From positions 7,750,001-7,814,000 of the forward strand of contig NZ_JAPEOZ010000001.1 of assembly GCF_026340655.1 (NCBI RefSeq): DNA of 64,000 nucleotides, in the 5' to 3' direction. This DNA is from Streptomyces sp. NBC_01275. GTDB lineage: Bacteria > Actinomycetota > Actinomycetes > Streptomycetales > Streptomycetaceae. Position 1 is the first letter of the stretch, and each line of letters begins with the position of its first letter. Shown one piece after another: positions 1 to 8,143 of this stretch. Under the pieces are notes generated by a model, which searched no databases, was not told where the DNA came from, and saw nothing but the letters and a program-made list of their open reading frames with translations. The position numbers and the translations under genes were made by a program.

Positions 1-1166
1 GCCGCCTCCAGGTCGTCCGCGTGCGGGAGGGTGAGGATGCGGAAGTGGTCGGGGGTGGGCCAGTTGAAGCCGGTGCCCTGGACGACCTGGATCTTCTCCC
101 TCAGCAGCAGGTCCAGGACGAACTTCTCGTCGTCGTGGATCTTGTGCACCTTGGGGTCCAGACGCGGGAACGCGTACAGCGAGCCCTTCGGCTTCACGCA
201 CGACACGCCGGGGATCTCGTTGAGCTTCTCCCAGGCCACGGTGCGCTGCTCGTGCAGGCGTCCGCCCGGGGCGGTGAGGTCGTAGATGGACTGGCGGCCG
301 CCGAGCGCGGCCTGGATGGCGTACTGGGCGGGCGCGTTGGCGCACAGCCGCATGGAGGCCAGCATGGTCAGGCCCTCCAGGTAGTTCTTCGCGTGCTGCT
401 TCGGGCCGGTGACCACCAGCCAGCCCGAGCGGAAGCCAGCCACCCGGTATGTCTTCGACAGGCCGCAGAAGGTCAGGACCACCAGGTCGGGGGCGAGCGC
501 GGCGACCGAGTGGTGCACGGCGTCGTCGTACAGGATCTGGTCGTAGATCTCGTCGGCGAAGACCATCAGGCCGTGCCGGCGGGCGAGGTCGAGGATGCCC
601 TCGAGGATCTCCTTGGGGTAGACCGCGCCGGTGGGGTTGTTCGGATTGATGATCACCACCGCTTTCGTGCGGTCCGTGATCTTCGACGCCATGTCGTCCA
701 GGTCCGGGTACCAGTCGGCCTGCTCGTCGCAGAGATAGTGGACCGCCTTGCCGCCCGCGAGGGTCGTGACGGCCGTCCAGAGCGGGAAGTCGGGGGCCGG
801 GATCAGGACCTCGTCGCCGTCCTCGACCAGGGCCTGTACGGCCATCGAGATCAGCTCGGAGATGCCGTTGCCGAGGAATACGTCGTCGACGCCGACCTCC
901 AGGCCCAGCGTCTGGTAGCGCCCCGCGACGGCCCGGCGGGCGGAGAGGACACCGCGCGAGTCCGTGTAGCCGTGCGCCTGCGGGAGCATCCGGATCATGT
1001 CCTGGAGGATCTCCTCCGGCGCCTCGAAACCGAAGAGCGCGGGGTTGCCGGTGTTCAGCCGCAGGACGCTGTGGCCCGCCGCCTCCAGTGCGTCGGCGTG
1101 CTCGATCACCGGGCCGCGGATCTCGTAACAGACCTCGCTGAGCTTGTTGGACTGCCGGAACTCCAT
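1..1166 (-). CDS. PLP-dependent class I/II aminotransferase (3' end cut by window edge)
   Basis: Fold-type I pyridoxal-phosphate aminotransferase of the aspartate/alanine aminotransferase superfamily, expected to move an amino group between an amino acid and a 2-oxo acid in the cytoplasm. The reading frame is open from the ATG at 1164-1166 to the left edge, about 388 residues. The PLP-lysine motif SKTYRVAGFRSGW, the NPNNPTG loop and the ADEIYDQ segment are all present. Overall it resembles actinobacterial AlaA-type alanine transaminases, but the substrate is inferred. It is divergent from the HxlR gene, and the shared 86-base gap carries stacked inverted repeats that could control both genes. 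The C-terminus is missing only because the window ends. Confidence 0.9.
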   Translation of the reverse strand, partial: MEFRQSNKLSEVCYEIRGPVIEHADALEAAGHSVLRLNTGNPALFGFEAPEEILQDMIRMLPQAHGYTDSRGVLSARRAVAGRYQTLGLEVGVDDVFLGNGISELISMAVQALVEDGDEVLIPAPDFPLWTAVTTLAGGKAVHYLCDEQADWYPDLDDMASKITDRTKAVVIINPNNPTGAVYPKEILEGILDLARRHGLMVFADEIYDQILYDDAVHHSVAALAPDLVVLTFCGLSKTYRVAGFRSGWLVVTGPKQHAKNYLEGLTMLASMRLCANAPAQYAIQAALGGRQSIYDLTAPGGRLHEQRTVAWEKLNEIPGVSCVKPKGSLYAFPRLDPKVHKIHDDEKFVLDLLLREKIQVVQGTGFNWPTPDHFRILTLPHADDLEA

Positions 1167-1195
1167 GCGCGCTCGCCCTCCGGTTCGTTGTGTTG

Positions 1196-1221
1196 CTTGG
1201 TTTTACCAAGTTCGAGCTTGG
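1196..1221. promoter_or_regulatory. Stacked inverted half-sites, probable HxlR operator
   Basis: Three copies of the same 5-base half-site alternate in orientation: CTTGG at 1196, CCAAG at 1206 and CTTGG at 1217, with 5- and 6-base spacers. The right pair forms a near-perfect 16-bp palindrome. The block lies between two divergent starts (1166 and 1253), where an autoregulatory HxlR protein would be expected to bind. Binding is inferred from position and symmetry only. Confidence 0.5.
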
Positions 1222-1252
1222 AAAGTCCAACGACATGTCTAGACTGCGTCAC

Positions 1253-1879
1253 ATGTCACCTCGCCGAAGCTACGACCAGTACTGTTCCGCCGCCCGCGCG
1301 CTCGACGTCGTCGGCGACCGCTGGACCCTGCTGATCGTCCGGGAGCTGCTCGCCGGCCCGCGCCGTTACACGGACCTGCACGCCGACCTGCCGGGCGTGA
1401 GCACGGACGTGCTCGCCGGGCGGCTGAAGGACATGGAACGCGACGGGCTCACCACCCGCCGCCGACTGCCCCCGCCGGGCGCGGCCTACGTCTACGAACT
1501 CACCGGACGCGGACGGGAGTTGCTGCCGGTGATCCAGGCGCTGGGGGAGTGGGGGCAAGCCGAGCTCGGCGAGCGGCGGCCCACCGACGCCCTGCGCGCA
1601 CACTGGTTCGCCCTGCCCGTGCTGCGCGCGCTGGACGGCGAGGGGCTGGTCGAAGTCCGGCTGGAGGAAGGCGACTTCCATGTGTACGTCGGTGCGGCGG
1701 ACGGCCCCCTGTACGGCGACGGGCCCGCTCCCCGGGAGCCCGACGCGCGGCTCGTCCTGGACGCCGGGACCGGCACGGCCGTGGCGCAGGGGAAGTTGAG
1801 CGTGCCGGACGCGGTGCGCGCCGGGCGGATCGACGTCAGCGGCGACGGGACGCTCGCGAAGGCGCTGCGGGAGGCGTGA
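1253..1879 (+). CDS. HxlR-family winged-helix transcriptional regulator with C-terminal SCP2-like domain
   Basis: DNA-binding regulator of 208 residues. Residues 1-100 form the HxlR-type winged helix, including the family signature CSAARALDVVGDRWTLLIVREL and the wing segment VSTDVLAGRLKDME. The C-terminal half looks like the small SCP2-type ligand domain often attached to actinobacterial HxlR proteins. In-frame ATGs lie at 1190, 1235 and 1253. I chose 1253 because HxlR proteins normally begin only a few residues before the conserved Tyr-Cys region and because the upstream starts would run through the candidate operator. It is divergent from the aminotransferase. The signal it senses is unknown. 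Confidence 0.85.
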   Translation: MSPRRSYDQYCSAARALDVVGDRWTLLIVRELLAGPRRYTDLHADLPGVSTDVLAGRLKDMERDGLTTRRRLPPPGAAYVYELTGRGRELLPVIQALGEWGQAELGERRPTDALRAHWFALPVLRALDGEGLVEVRLEEGDFHVYVGAADGPLYGDGPAPREPDARLVLDAGTGTAVAQGKLSVPDAVRAGRIDVSGDGTLAKALREA

Positions 1880-1889
1880 GGGCAAGGCG

Positions 1890-1919
1890 AAGGCCCACCG
1901 CGGTGTCGTGGTGGGCCTT
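1890..1919. terminator. Bidirectional hairpin terminator
   Basis: Perfect 10-bp stem (AAGGCCCACC at 1890-1899, GGTGGGCCTT at 1910-1919) with a 10-base loop. It lies between the 3' ends of the convergent HxlR gene and the membrane-protein gene, so it probably terminates both transcripts. Confidence 0.75.
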
Positions 1920-1957
1920 CTGACGGAGCATCAATGCGGGACGGCGGCCTTGGGTCG

Positions 1958-2782
1958 TCAGGCGCCCGGGGGGACCTGACGGGGACGGCCCGACCCTCGG
2001 GTCAGCGTGTAACCGCCGATGCCGGCGAGCGCGGCCAGCGCCGCGCCCAGCCCGGTCCACACCCAGCGGTCGGACCACCAGCCGGACGCCCAGCCGTCGT
2101 CCGGCTCGATGCTCGACAGCACGGCCGAGGCCGACGAATCGTCCTCCTCCGCCTCGGACTTGACCGCGATCCCGGGGACCAGCGGCTTCGCCAGCGAGCC
2201 GTCCACGGCCGCGGCCCCGCCGATGTCCTTGGAGTCCGCCCGCAGTTCGGCCTCGACCGGGAGGCCCAGGTCGGACGCCTTCAGGTCGACGGCCGTCAGC
2301 CGGACGTAGTACGTGCCCGGCAGCGGGTCGTTCGCCCACGGCTCCGACCAGGCGCGGACCGTGCGCAGCACACAGGCCAGCTCGACCGAGGCCGTGCCCT
2401 GGGCGGCGGTGCGCGTCTGGGCGCCGTACTGGCAGGCCTGACGGCGGCGCAGACCGTCGTACACGTCGAGCTGCCAGGTCTGCGTGACATGCTCGTCCGG
2501 GAGCTTCACCGTCGCCTTGACGGTGGGGCGTTGGCCGGTGTCGGCCGGGAACGACCAGTACAGATAGTCGCCCGTGGAGCCGCTCGCGGTGGCCGTCTGT
2601 CCCTGCTCGACCTCCGTCGCCGTACGGAACGACGTGCCCGCCTCGGTGGGCGCGGAACCGTCGTCCGACGGACTGGCGGAGGGGGTGGAGTCGGCCGCGG
2701 CCGGCGCGACCGCGAGGCCGAGCGCCAGCCCGAGCCCCAGCAGGGCTCCGCCCATGACGTTCAACACGCGTGTGATCCGCAT
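1958..2782 (-). CDS. Signal-peptide protein with C-terminal membrane anchor, partner of VWA protein
   Basis: A 274-residue exported protein of unknown biochemical role. It starts with a signal peptide (hydrophobic stretch MGGALLGLGLALGLAVAP, then AAADS) and ends with one transmembrane helix (about residues 240-260) before a short basic tail. The extracytoplasmic part is a beta-rich domain with three cysteines. The start is fixed by coupling: its ATG (2780-2782) shares one base with the TGA of the upstream VWA gene. The VWA gene contains a related extracytoplasmic segment with the phrase WYRVDL against YWSFPA here, so the two may pair at the membrane. No enzymatic motif was seen. Confidence 0.7.
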   Translation of the reverse strand: MRITRVLNVMGGALLGLGLALGLAVAPAAADSTPSASPSDDGSAPTEAGTSFRTATEVEQGQTATASGSTGDYLYWSFPADTGQRPTVKATVKLPDEHVTQTWQLDVYDGLRRRQACQYGAQTRTAAQGTASVELACVLRTVRAWSEPWANDPLPGTYYVRLTAVDLKASDLGLPVEAELRADSKDIGGAAAVDGSLAKPLVPGIAVKSEAEEDDSSASAVLSSIEPDDGWASGWWSDRWVWTGLGAALAALAGIGGYTLTRGSGRPRQVPPGA

Positions 2783-4044
2783 CAGTTGGTCCTCCAGACC
2801 GCGACACGCCAGCGGGACACCCAGCCCCAGATCAGACCCGCGAGGAAGCCGACCAGCACCAGCACGCCGAGCAGCCACCACCCGCGGCCGAGGCCGAACG
2901 ACGCCACGTCGCTCGCCTGCGACGGACTGTCCACCACGTCCACGGTCAGCTCCAGCGGCATGCCCGGAGTGGTCTTCACCCCGGAGGCCGCTGAGAAGGA
3001 GTTCGTCACCTGGAGGCACACCGTCTCGGCGGGCGCCTCGTCCTCGTCGCTCTCCGCCTTCGGGTAGCGCAGCCCGGTGGAGACCACGTCGGTGCGGCCG
3101 TTGCCCGCGGCCTCGCCGCGCACGATCTCCCGGCCGTGCACCGTGACCGCCCGCAGCAGCACCCCGTAGTCGGGGTTCATGGCCCGGTCCGCCGACACGC
3201 TCACCGAGGCGCGCAGCTCCTTGCCCGGGTCGAGGTCCACGCGGTACCAGCGCTCCTGGCCGAACTCCTCGCGGTCGGTGTACAGACCCGACTTGAGAGT
3301 GGGCGCCTTCGCGCAGGAGGCCGCGCCCTCGGTGGCGACCGGGGTGACCACCGGGTCGGCGGCGCGGTCCACCAACTGGTTGACCTTGTCGGTGAGTTCG
3401 TCGGTGTGCTCCACCGAGGTGTACGTTCCGCCGGTCGCCTCGGCGATGCAGCTGAGCTGCTGACGCATCTTGGTGTTGGGCACCAGGCCGAGGGTGTCGA
3501 TGGTCAGACCGATGCCCTTGGCCGCGATCTCCCGGGCCACCTCGCACGGGTCGAGCGGAGCGCAGGTGTCCTCGCCGTCGCTGATCAGCACGATCCGCTT
3601 GGAGCCGGTGCCGCCGTCGAGGTCGTCGGCCGCCTTCAGCAGGGCGGGACCGATCGGCGTCCAGCCGGTCGGGGACAGGGTCGCCACCGCCGTCTTGGCC
3701 TCGGTCCGGTCCAGCGGGCCGACCGGGTAGAGCTGCGCGGTGTCCTTGCAGCCCGTCTTCTGGTCGTCGCCCGGGTAGTTGGCGCCCAGGGTGCGAATGC
3801 CGAGCTGGACCTCCTCCGGGGTCGCGTCCAGCACCTCGTTGAACGCCTGCTTGGCCGCGGCCATCCGCGTCCCGCCGTCGATGTCCTTCGTCCGCATGGA
3901 ACCGCTGACGTCGAGGACCAGGTCGACCTTGGGCGCGAGGGCGGTGGTCTCGTCGGCTACCGCCCCGGCCGGGAACGCGAACCCGGCCGTGAGCGCGGCG
4001 AGCAGGGCGCAGACGCCCGCCGCCAGCCGTTGTGTTCTGATCAT
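2782..4044 (-). CDS. Secreted, membrane-anchored von Willebrand factor A (VWA) domain protein
   Basis: A 420-residue protein predicted to sit outside the membrane. It has an N-terminal signal peptide (residues 1-30), a VWA domain (about residues 40-230) and a C-terminal transmembrane helix (LLGVLVLVGFLAGLIWGWV) followed by a basic tail. The metal-ion-dependent adhesion site is intact: DVSGS (DxSxS) near residue 44, a conserved Thr in SPTGWTPIG, and DGEDT. VWA domains bind protein partners through a divalent cation, so a structural or sensing role is likely. It is followed with one-base overlap by the other signal-peptide protein, implying translational coupling. Confidence 0.85.
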   Translation of the reverse strand: MIRTQRLAAGVCALLAALTAGFAFPAGAVADETTALAPKVDLVLDVSGSMRTKDIDGGTRMAAAKQAFNEVLDATPEEVQLGIRTLGANYPGDDQKTGCKDTAQLYPVGPLDRTEAKTAVATLSPTGWTPIGPALLKAADDLDGGTGSKRIVLISDGEDTCAPLDPCEVAREIAAKGIGLTIDTLGLVPNTKMRQQLSCIAEATGGTYTSVEHTDELTDKVNQLVDRAADPVVTPVATEGAASCAKAPTLKSGLYTDREEFGQERWYRVDLDPGKELRASVSVSADRAMNPDYGVLLRAVTVHGREIVRGEAAGNGRTDVVSTGLRYPKAESDEDEAPAETVCLQVTNSFSAASGVKTTPGMPLELTVDVVDSPSQASDVASFGLGRGWWLLGVLVLVGFLAGLIWGWVSRWRVAVWRTN

Positions 4045-4139
4045 CGGCGGATCCTATTGATCAGAGGCGTCCCGCCACAAAACGGCGGCACGCGACGCAC
4101 GCCCCCGAAGCAGCGCCTCACCCTCCGTCAGCCGGTGCT

Positions 4140-5735
4140 TCACCCCTCCGTCAGCGGGTTCGGCAGCCCCGCCCACTGGTCCCCGGCCACCCCCGGCGAC
4201 AGCCGCATCAGCGTCAACGCCTTGACGGGCAACGGGCTTTCGCACAGCGCCACCAGGTCCGGCGTGCGCGGCAGCTCCCGTACGGCCGCCTCCAGCGCCG
4301 CCCGCAGCGCCTCACGGCTGCCCGCCGTGCCCGCCAGCGCGCCCGCCACCAGCGAGCCGAACAGCTTGCGCCGCAGCGCCGTCACGTCGTCGGTGAGGAT
4401 GCGGTCGGGCAGGTCCGGGGGGAGCGGGACGCCGTGCCGGGCCAGTCGCGCCGGGCTGACCCGGATGTCGGCCAGGTCGCGGTAGACCAGCCGCAGCGGC
4501 GCGCCCGACGCCGACAGCACGACCAACAGGTTCTGGCCGTGCGCCTCCAACGCCACACCCAGCTCCAGCAGCCGCAGCCCGACCGTCAACGTGAGCCGTG
4601 CGAACTCCGCCAACCAGGCCGGGGAGCGGGCGAGTTCGGTGCCGGCGAGGGCGGCCACCGGGACCACGTGCTCGCCCGGCGCCCCGTACACCCGCGGCGA
4701 CTCGCGCAGTACGGCGGCCAGATCGGGGGAGTCGGCGGTGGCCGCGCCCAGAGTGCGGGTCATGTGCAGCAGACCGTCCGTGCGCGTCGCCAGCGACTCC
4801 GCGAACGAGGACAGGGCCGCGGAGGCGACGATGGACGCGACCGAGATGTCCCGCACCGAGGACGTCAGCCGGGTGCTCAACGCGGTCTTGACGTGCGGGC
4901 CGTCGGGCAGCGCCAGCGTGCGCAACGACATCAGCGGATGCGCCGTGAGCACCTCCTCGCCCGAGTGGTCGAGCTCGCCCGACCGCTTGAGCACATGCGC
5001 CGCCTGCCAGGGATGCACCGGGATCGCCAACCGCCCCCCGTCCCGCAGGGCGTCCGGCCACTCGCCCGACACCAGGCACTCCTCGGCCGGCACGGCCAGC
5101 AGCGCCAGCCGCACCGACGGCCGGTGCTCCGGCCCGTACGCCAGCTGCTCGGCCACCGAGAAGCCGGGCCGGGAACGGCAGTTGGGGTGATAGGGATGCC
5201 CGTCGACGACCCGCTGCTCCCACTCCCAGTCGGTCCGGGGCCACGCTCCCGTCGGCGGGCCCGGATCCGGGAGAGCGGACTGCGCCTCCTGCCCGGCCCG
5301 CGACAGGGCCAACGAGGCCGTGCTGTGGTCCAGCTCGACCGCGAAGTCCGCGCCGTGCGGCACCGCCAGCTCCGTCATCAGCCGCGCGGGCTCGGTGTAC
5401 GCCACGCCGTCCAGCCGTACCTCCGTCACATAGTCGGAGGTCGCGTACGGGTCGGCGTGCGGGCCGTGCAGCCGGCGACCGTCGGCGAGCCGCAGCAGGA
5501 GCCCCTCCCGGCTTCCCTCCCGATTCCCCGCCCGGTCTCCGTCCTGGCCTCCGGCCCGGCTCCGCTCGCTGCGCTCGATCCACGGCAGCGGCTCATGGGC
5601 GAGGGCCCGCCACAGCCGGGTCAGCACGGCGGCCCGGGCGCCGGGCAGCTCGGCCGTCCAGCGCGGCACGAGAGCCGGGCGCAGGGCGGCGAGTTCGGCG
5701 GCCACCTCGGCCTCGGCGGTGGGGGGACGGTGCAC
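4140..5735 (-). CDS. IucA/IucC-family NRPS-independent siderophore (NIS) synthetase
   Basis: ATP-dependent synthetase of 531 residues, the usual size for the family, which adenylates a carboxylate such as citrate and joins it to an amine or alcohol during hydroxamate/carboxylate siderophore assembly. Family motifs visible are HPNCRSRPG near residue 180, PVHPWQ, the KTALSTRLTSSVRDIS core and HGQNLLV. The C-terminal FhuF-like region is present. Translation appears to start at GTG 5733-5735 after an AGGAGC-like site. A second family member is transcribed divergently 94 bases away, so both may act on one siderophore. No siderophore amine-forming genes lie nearby in the window, and the substrate cannot be read from sequence. 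Confidence 0.88.
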   Translation of the reverse strand: MHRPPTAEAEVAAELAALRPALVPRWTAELPGARAAVLTRLWRALAHEPLPWIERSERSRAGGQDGDRAGNREGSREGLLLRLADGRRLHGPHADPYATSDYVTEVRLDGVAYTEPARLMTELAVPHGADFAVELDHSTASLALSRAGQEAQSALPDPGPPTGAWPRTDWEWEQRVVDGHPYHPNCRSRPGFSVAEQLAYGPEHRPSVRLALLAVPAEECLVSGEWPDALRDGGRLAIPVHPWQAAHVLKRSGELDHSGEEVLTAHPLMSLRTLALPDGPHVKTALSTRLTSSVRDISVASIVASAALSSFAESLATRTDGLLHMTRTLGAATADSPDLAAVLRESPRVYGAPGEHVVPVAALAGTELARSPAWLAEFARLTLTVGLRLLELGVALEAHGQNLLVVLSASGAPLRLVYRDLADIRVSPARLARHGVPLPPDLPDRILTDDVTALRRKLFGSLVAGALAGTAGSREALRAALEAAVRELPRTPDLVALCESPLPVKALTLMRLSPGVAGDQWAGLPNPLTEG

Positions 5736-5829
5736 GGGAGGGCTCCTCTTGGTACGGGTACGGCGTCACGGAGGGGCCGCGACGACCGGGATACTGATCG
5801 TCTCCGCCCAGAAGAACCGTAGGGAACGA

Positions 5830-7353
5830 GTGGATCGCGTGGACCCCATCCTTCCGCCCGCCGAGGGCCCGGCCTCCGCCGAGGCCTACGCGGCCGCGCC
5901 GCTGCTCAACTGCCTGCTGCGGGAGCTGGCCGAACCGCTCCCCGAGGACGACGGCCCGCTCCCGCCGCGCGACGCCCGTCTCCGCTACCGCCTGTCCGCC
6001 AGCGGCCGGCTGCTGCGGGTGCGCGGCGCCCGTCGTCCCGTCGCGCCCGAGGTGTACGTCGGCGGAGCCTGGCGTCGCCTCGGGCACGGCGAGCTCGTCG
6101 AGCTGGTCGCCGAGGAACTGCGCCGGCACACCGGCCTGGACAACCGTGAACTGCCCGCCGAGATGATCGACAGCAGGGACGTGGTGGCCGCCCTGCTCGC
6201 CGCACGCGCGCGTGCGACCCCGCCCGCCGGTCTCCACCTGCGCTCCGAGCAGTCCCTGATCACCGGCCACCCCCACCACCCCGCCCCCAAGGCGCGCGGC
6301 GGCGGCCCGGCCGCCTCCTGGCTGCCGTACGCCCCCGAGGCGTACGCCCGTTTCCCGCTCGCCCTGCTCGGCGTGCGCGAGGACGCGGTCGTCGAGGAGG
6401 GCGACACCTCCGCGCTGGACGCCCTCGGCGAGGCCCCGCCCGGCTACCGGCTGCTGCCCGCCCACCCCTGGCAGCTCGACCTCACCGCCCGCGCCCTCGC
6501 GCCCGCCTTCGCCGACGGCCGGCTGCTGCGGCTCGGCACGACGGCGTTCGAGGTCTGGCCCACGGCCGCCGTGCGCACGCTGTACGCGCCCGAGCGGGAC
6601 CTGTGCGTCAAGGTCAGCCTCGACGTCCGCATCACCAACGACGTCCGCCGGCTGTGGCGGCACGACCTGCTCAGGCTCCGCCGGACCGACGCGGCCGTCG
6701 CCAAGGCCTTCGAGGCGATCGGCGGCCCCGCGGCCTGGCTGAGCGACCGCGGCTACCGCACCGCCTCCTTCGCCTTCGAGGAACTGGCCGTCCTGGTCCG
6801 CGACGGGCTGCACGACCACGTCCTGCCCGGCGCGACCCCGCTGCTCGCCGCCGGCCTGGCGGAGGGCTTCGACGGCAGCCCGCTCGCCGGCGCCTCGGAC
6901 CCCGCGGCCTGGTGGCGGGCGTACCTCGGGGCGGTCGTCCCTCCGGCGCTGGCGGCCTTCGCCGACCACGGCGTCGTACTCGAAGCGCATGCGCAGAACA
7001 CGCTGCTCGCCGTCGACGCGGACGGCATGCCCGTGCAGGCGCTGTTCCGGGACGCGGAGGGCGTCAAGCTGCTGGCGGACGTGGAGCGGGCCGCGGGGTG
7101 GGAGCGGCTGGTGTACTGCCTGGTCGTCAACCATCTCACCGAGGCCGCCGCGGCCCTGGCCGAGCGGCACCCCGGGTTCGACCCCTGGCCTGCCGTACGC
7201 GGCGAGTTCGCCCGGCATGACCTGCCCGAGGCGCACGCCCTGCTCACCGCGCCCACCCTGCCCGGCAAGACGAACCTGCTGCTGCGCTGGACGGGCGCGG
7301 ACGGCGCCGACGCGCGCTATCTGCCGCTGCCCAACCCGCTGGCCCGTGCCTGA
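5830..7353 (+). CDS. Second IucA/IucC-family NIS synthetase
   Basis: A 507-residue paralogue of the divergent gene. It carries the family blocks GHPHHPAPKARGG, PAHPWQLD, CVKVSLDVRITNDVRRLWR and EAHAQNTLLAVD, which build the ATP and carboxylate sites. I chose the GTG at 5830 because AGGGA lies 6 bases upstream and the first residues MDRVDPILPP fit family N-termini. A reading from further upstream would overlap the divergent promoter. Its predicted role is a second condensation step with the neighbouring synthetase. A convergent gene ends 10 bases downstream. I looked for an iron-regulator box between the two synthetases and saw none I could support. Confidence 0.88.
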   Translation: MDRVDPILPPAEGPASAEAYAAAPLLNCLLRELAEPLPEDDGPLPPRDARLRYRLSASGRLLRVRGARRPVAPEVYVGGAWRRLGHGELVELVAEELRRHTGLDNRELPAEMIDSRDVVAALLAARARATPPAGLHLRSEQSLITGHPHHPAPKARGGGPAASWLPYAPEAYARFPLALLGVREDAVVEEGDTSALDALGEAPPGYRLLPAHPWQLDLTARALAPAFADGRLLRLGTTAFEVWPTAAVRTLYAPERDLCVKVSLDVRITNDVRRLWRHDLLRLRRTDAAVAKAFEAIGGPAAWLSDRGYRTASFAFEELAVLVRDGLHDHVLPGATPLLAAGLAEGFDGSPLAGASDPAAWWRAYLGAVVPPALAAFADHGVVLEAHAQNTLLAVDADGMPVQALFRDAEGVKLLADVERAAGWERLVYCLVVNHLTEAAAALAERHPGFDPWPAVRGEFARHDLPEAHALLTAPTLPGKTNLLLRWTGADGADARYLPLPNPLARA

Positions 7354-7362
7354 TCCCGAGCG

Positions 7363-8112
7363 CTATGCGCCCGGGAAGTAGCGGGTGAAGGACGACGGGT
7401 CGACCGAGAGCAGGCCCTTGAACGGCAGGTTGAGCTGGTAGACGAGCAGCACGGTGAAGGTGATGAGCGCGGTGAGGCCCATGACCATGACTACGTGGGT
7501 GAAGCTGCGTCTGACGCCGAACATGAACATGAACGCCACGGTGAGCGCACCGCCGACGATCAGGCCGAACCACAGAGCCGGAGACAGGGTGTTGACGGCG
7601 TCGGCCTCCCGCCCGCGCCGCGCGTCGTCCAGCGTGCTGAGCTGCGCGAGCACTTCCTGCACGGTGGCGGCCTGACCGGGCGTCGCGCTGTCGGGGATGC
7701 GCGGGGCGTCGCGCACCCGGTGGAGCAGGGCCCAGCCCTGTGCGCCGAGCGGCTGCTGCGCGCCCATCGCCGGGAACTCGGCGCGCACGACGTGGTGGAC
7801 GTACGCGGTCACCGTCGTCCGCACCCGGTCGGCGCTGTCGGCGGGCAGTCCGTCGGCCAGCAGATAGACCTGGTGGGCCGCGCTCGCCTCGGTCTGCACA
7901 TGGCCTTCGGCGCTGGAGCGGGAGTCCCAGACCGACACCAGTGCCAGGCCCAGGACCAGGGCGTAGAGCACGCCGACCATCATCGAGATGTACTCCGCGA
8001 CGTCCTCGCGCGGCTCGTCGTCCGCTCCGAGAGGCCAGTAGCGGTGCCGCAGGAGCACGCAGCCGGCGGCGAGCAGGGAGACGCCGAGGACGATGGCGAT
8101 GACTTCGATCAT
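7363..8112 (-). CDS. DUF4239 (bestrophin-like) integral membrane protein
   Basis: A 249-residue membrane protein with four hydrophobic segments: residues 1-22, about 43-63, about 183-200 and about 207-228. Two pairs of helices flank a soluble central region of about 115 residues. This layout and the conserved YISMMVGVLYALVLGLALVSVWD segment match the DUF4239 family, described as bestrophin-like, whose function is not established. It starts 31 bases downstream of the Pro-rich surface protein gene on the same strand and may be cotranscribed with it. Confidence 0.8.
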   Translation of the reverse strand: MIEVIAIVLGVSLLAAGCVLLRHRYWPLGADDEPREDVAEYISMMVGVLYALVLGLALVSVWDSRSSAEGHVQTEASAAHQVYLLADGLPADSADRVRTTVTAYVHHVVRAEFPAMGAQQPLGAQGWALLHRVRDAPRIPDSATPGQAATVQEVLAQLSTLDDARRGREADAVNTLSPALWFGLIVGGALTVAFMFMFGVRRSFTHVVMVMGLTALITFTVLLVYQLNLPFKGLLSVDPSSFTRYFPGA

Positions 8113-8143
8113 CAGCTTCCGGGTTCCTGTCGGGAGGCGACCG

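Noticed and set aside
5736..5829. DmdR/IdeR iron box between the two NIS synthetase genes
   Set aside because: No TTAGGTTAGGCTAACCTAA-like palindrome could be found in the gap.
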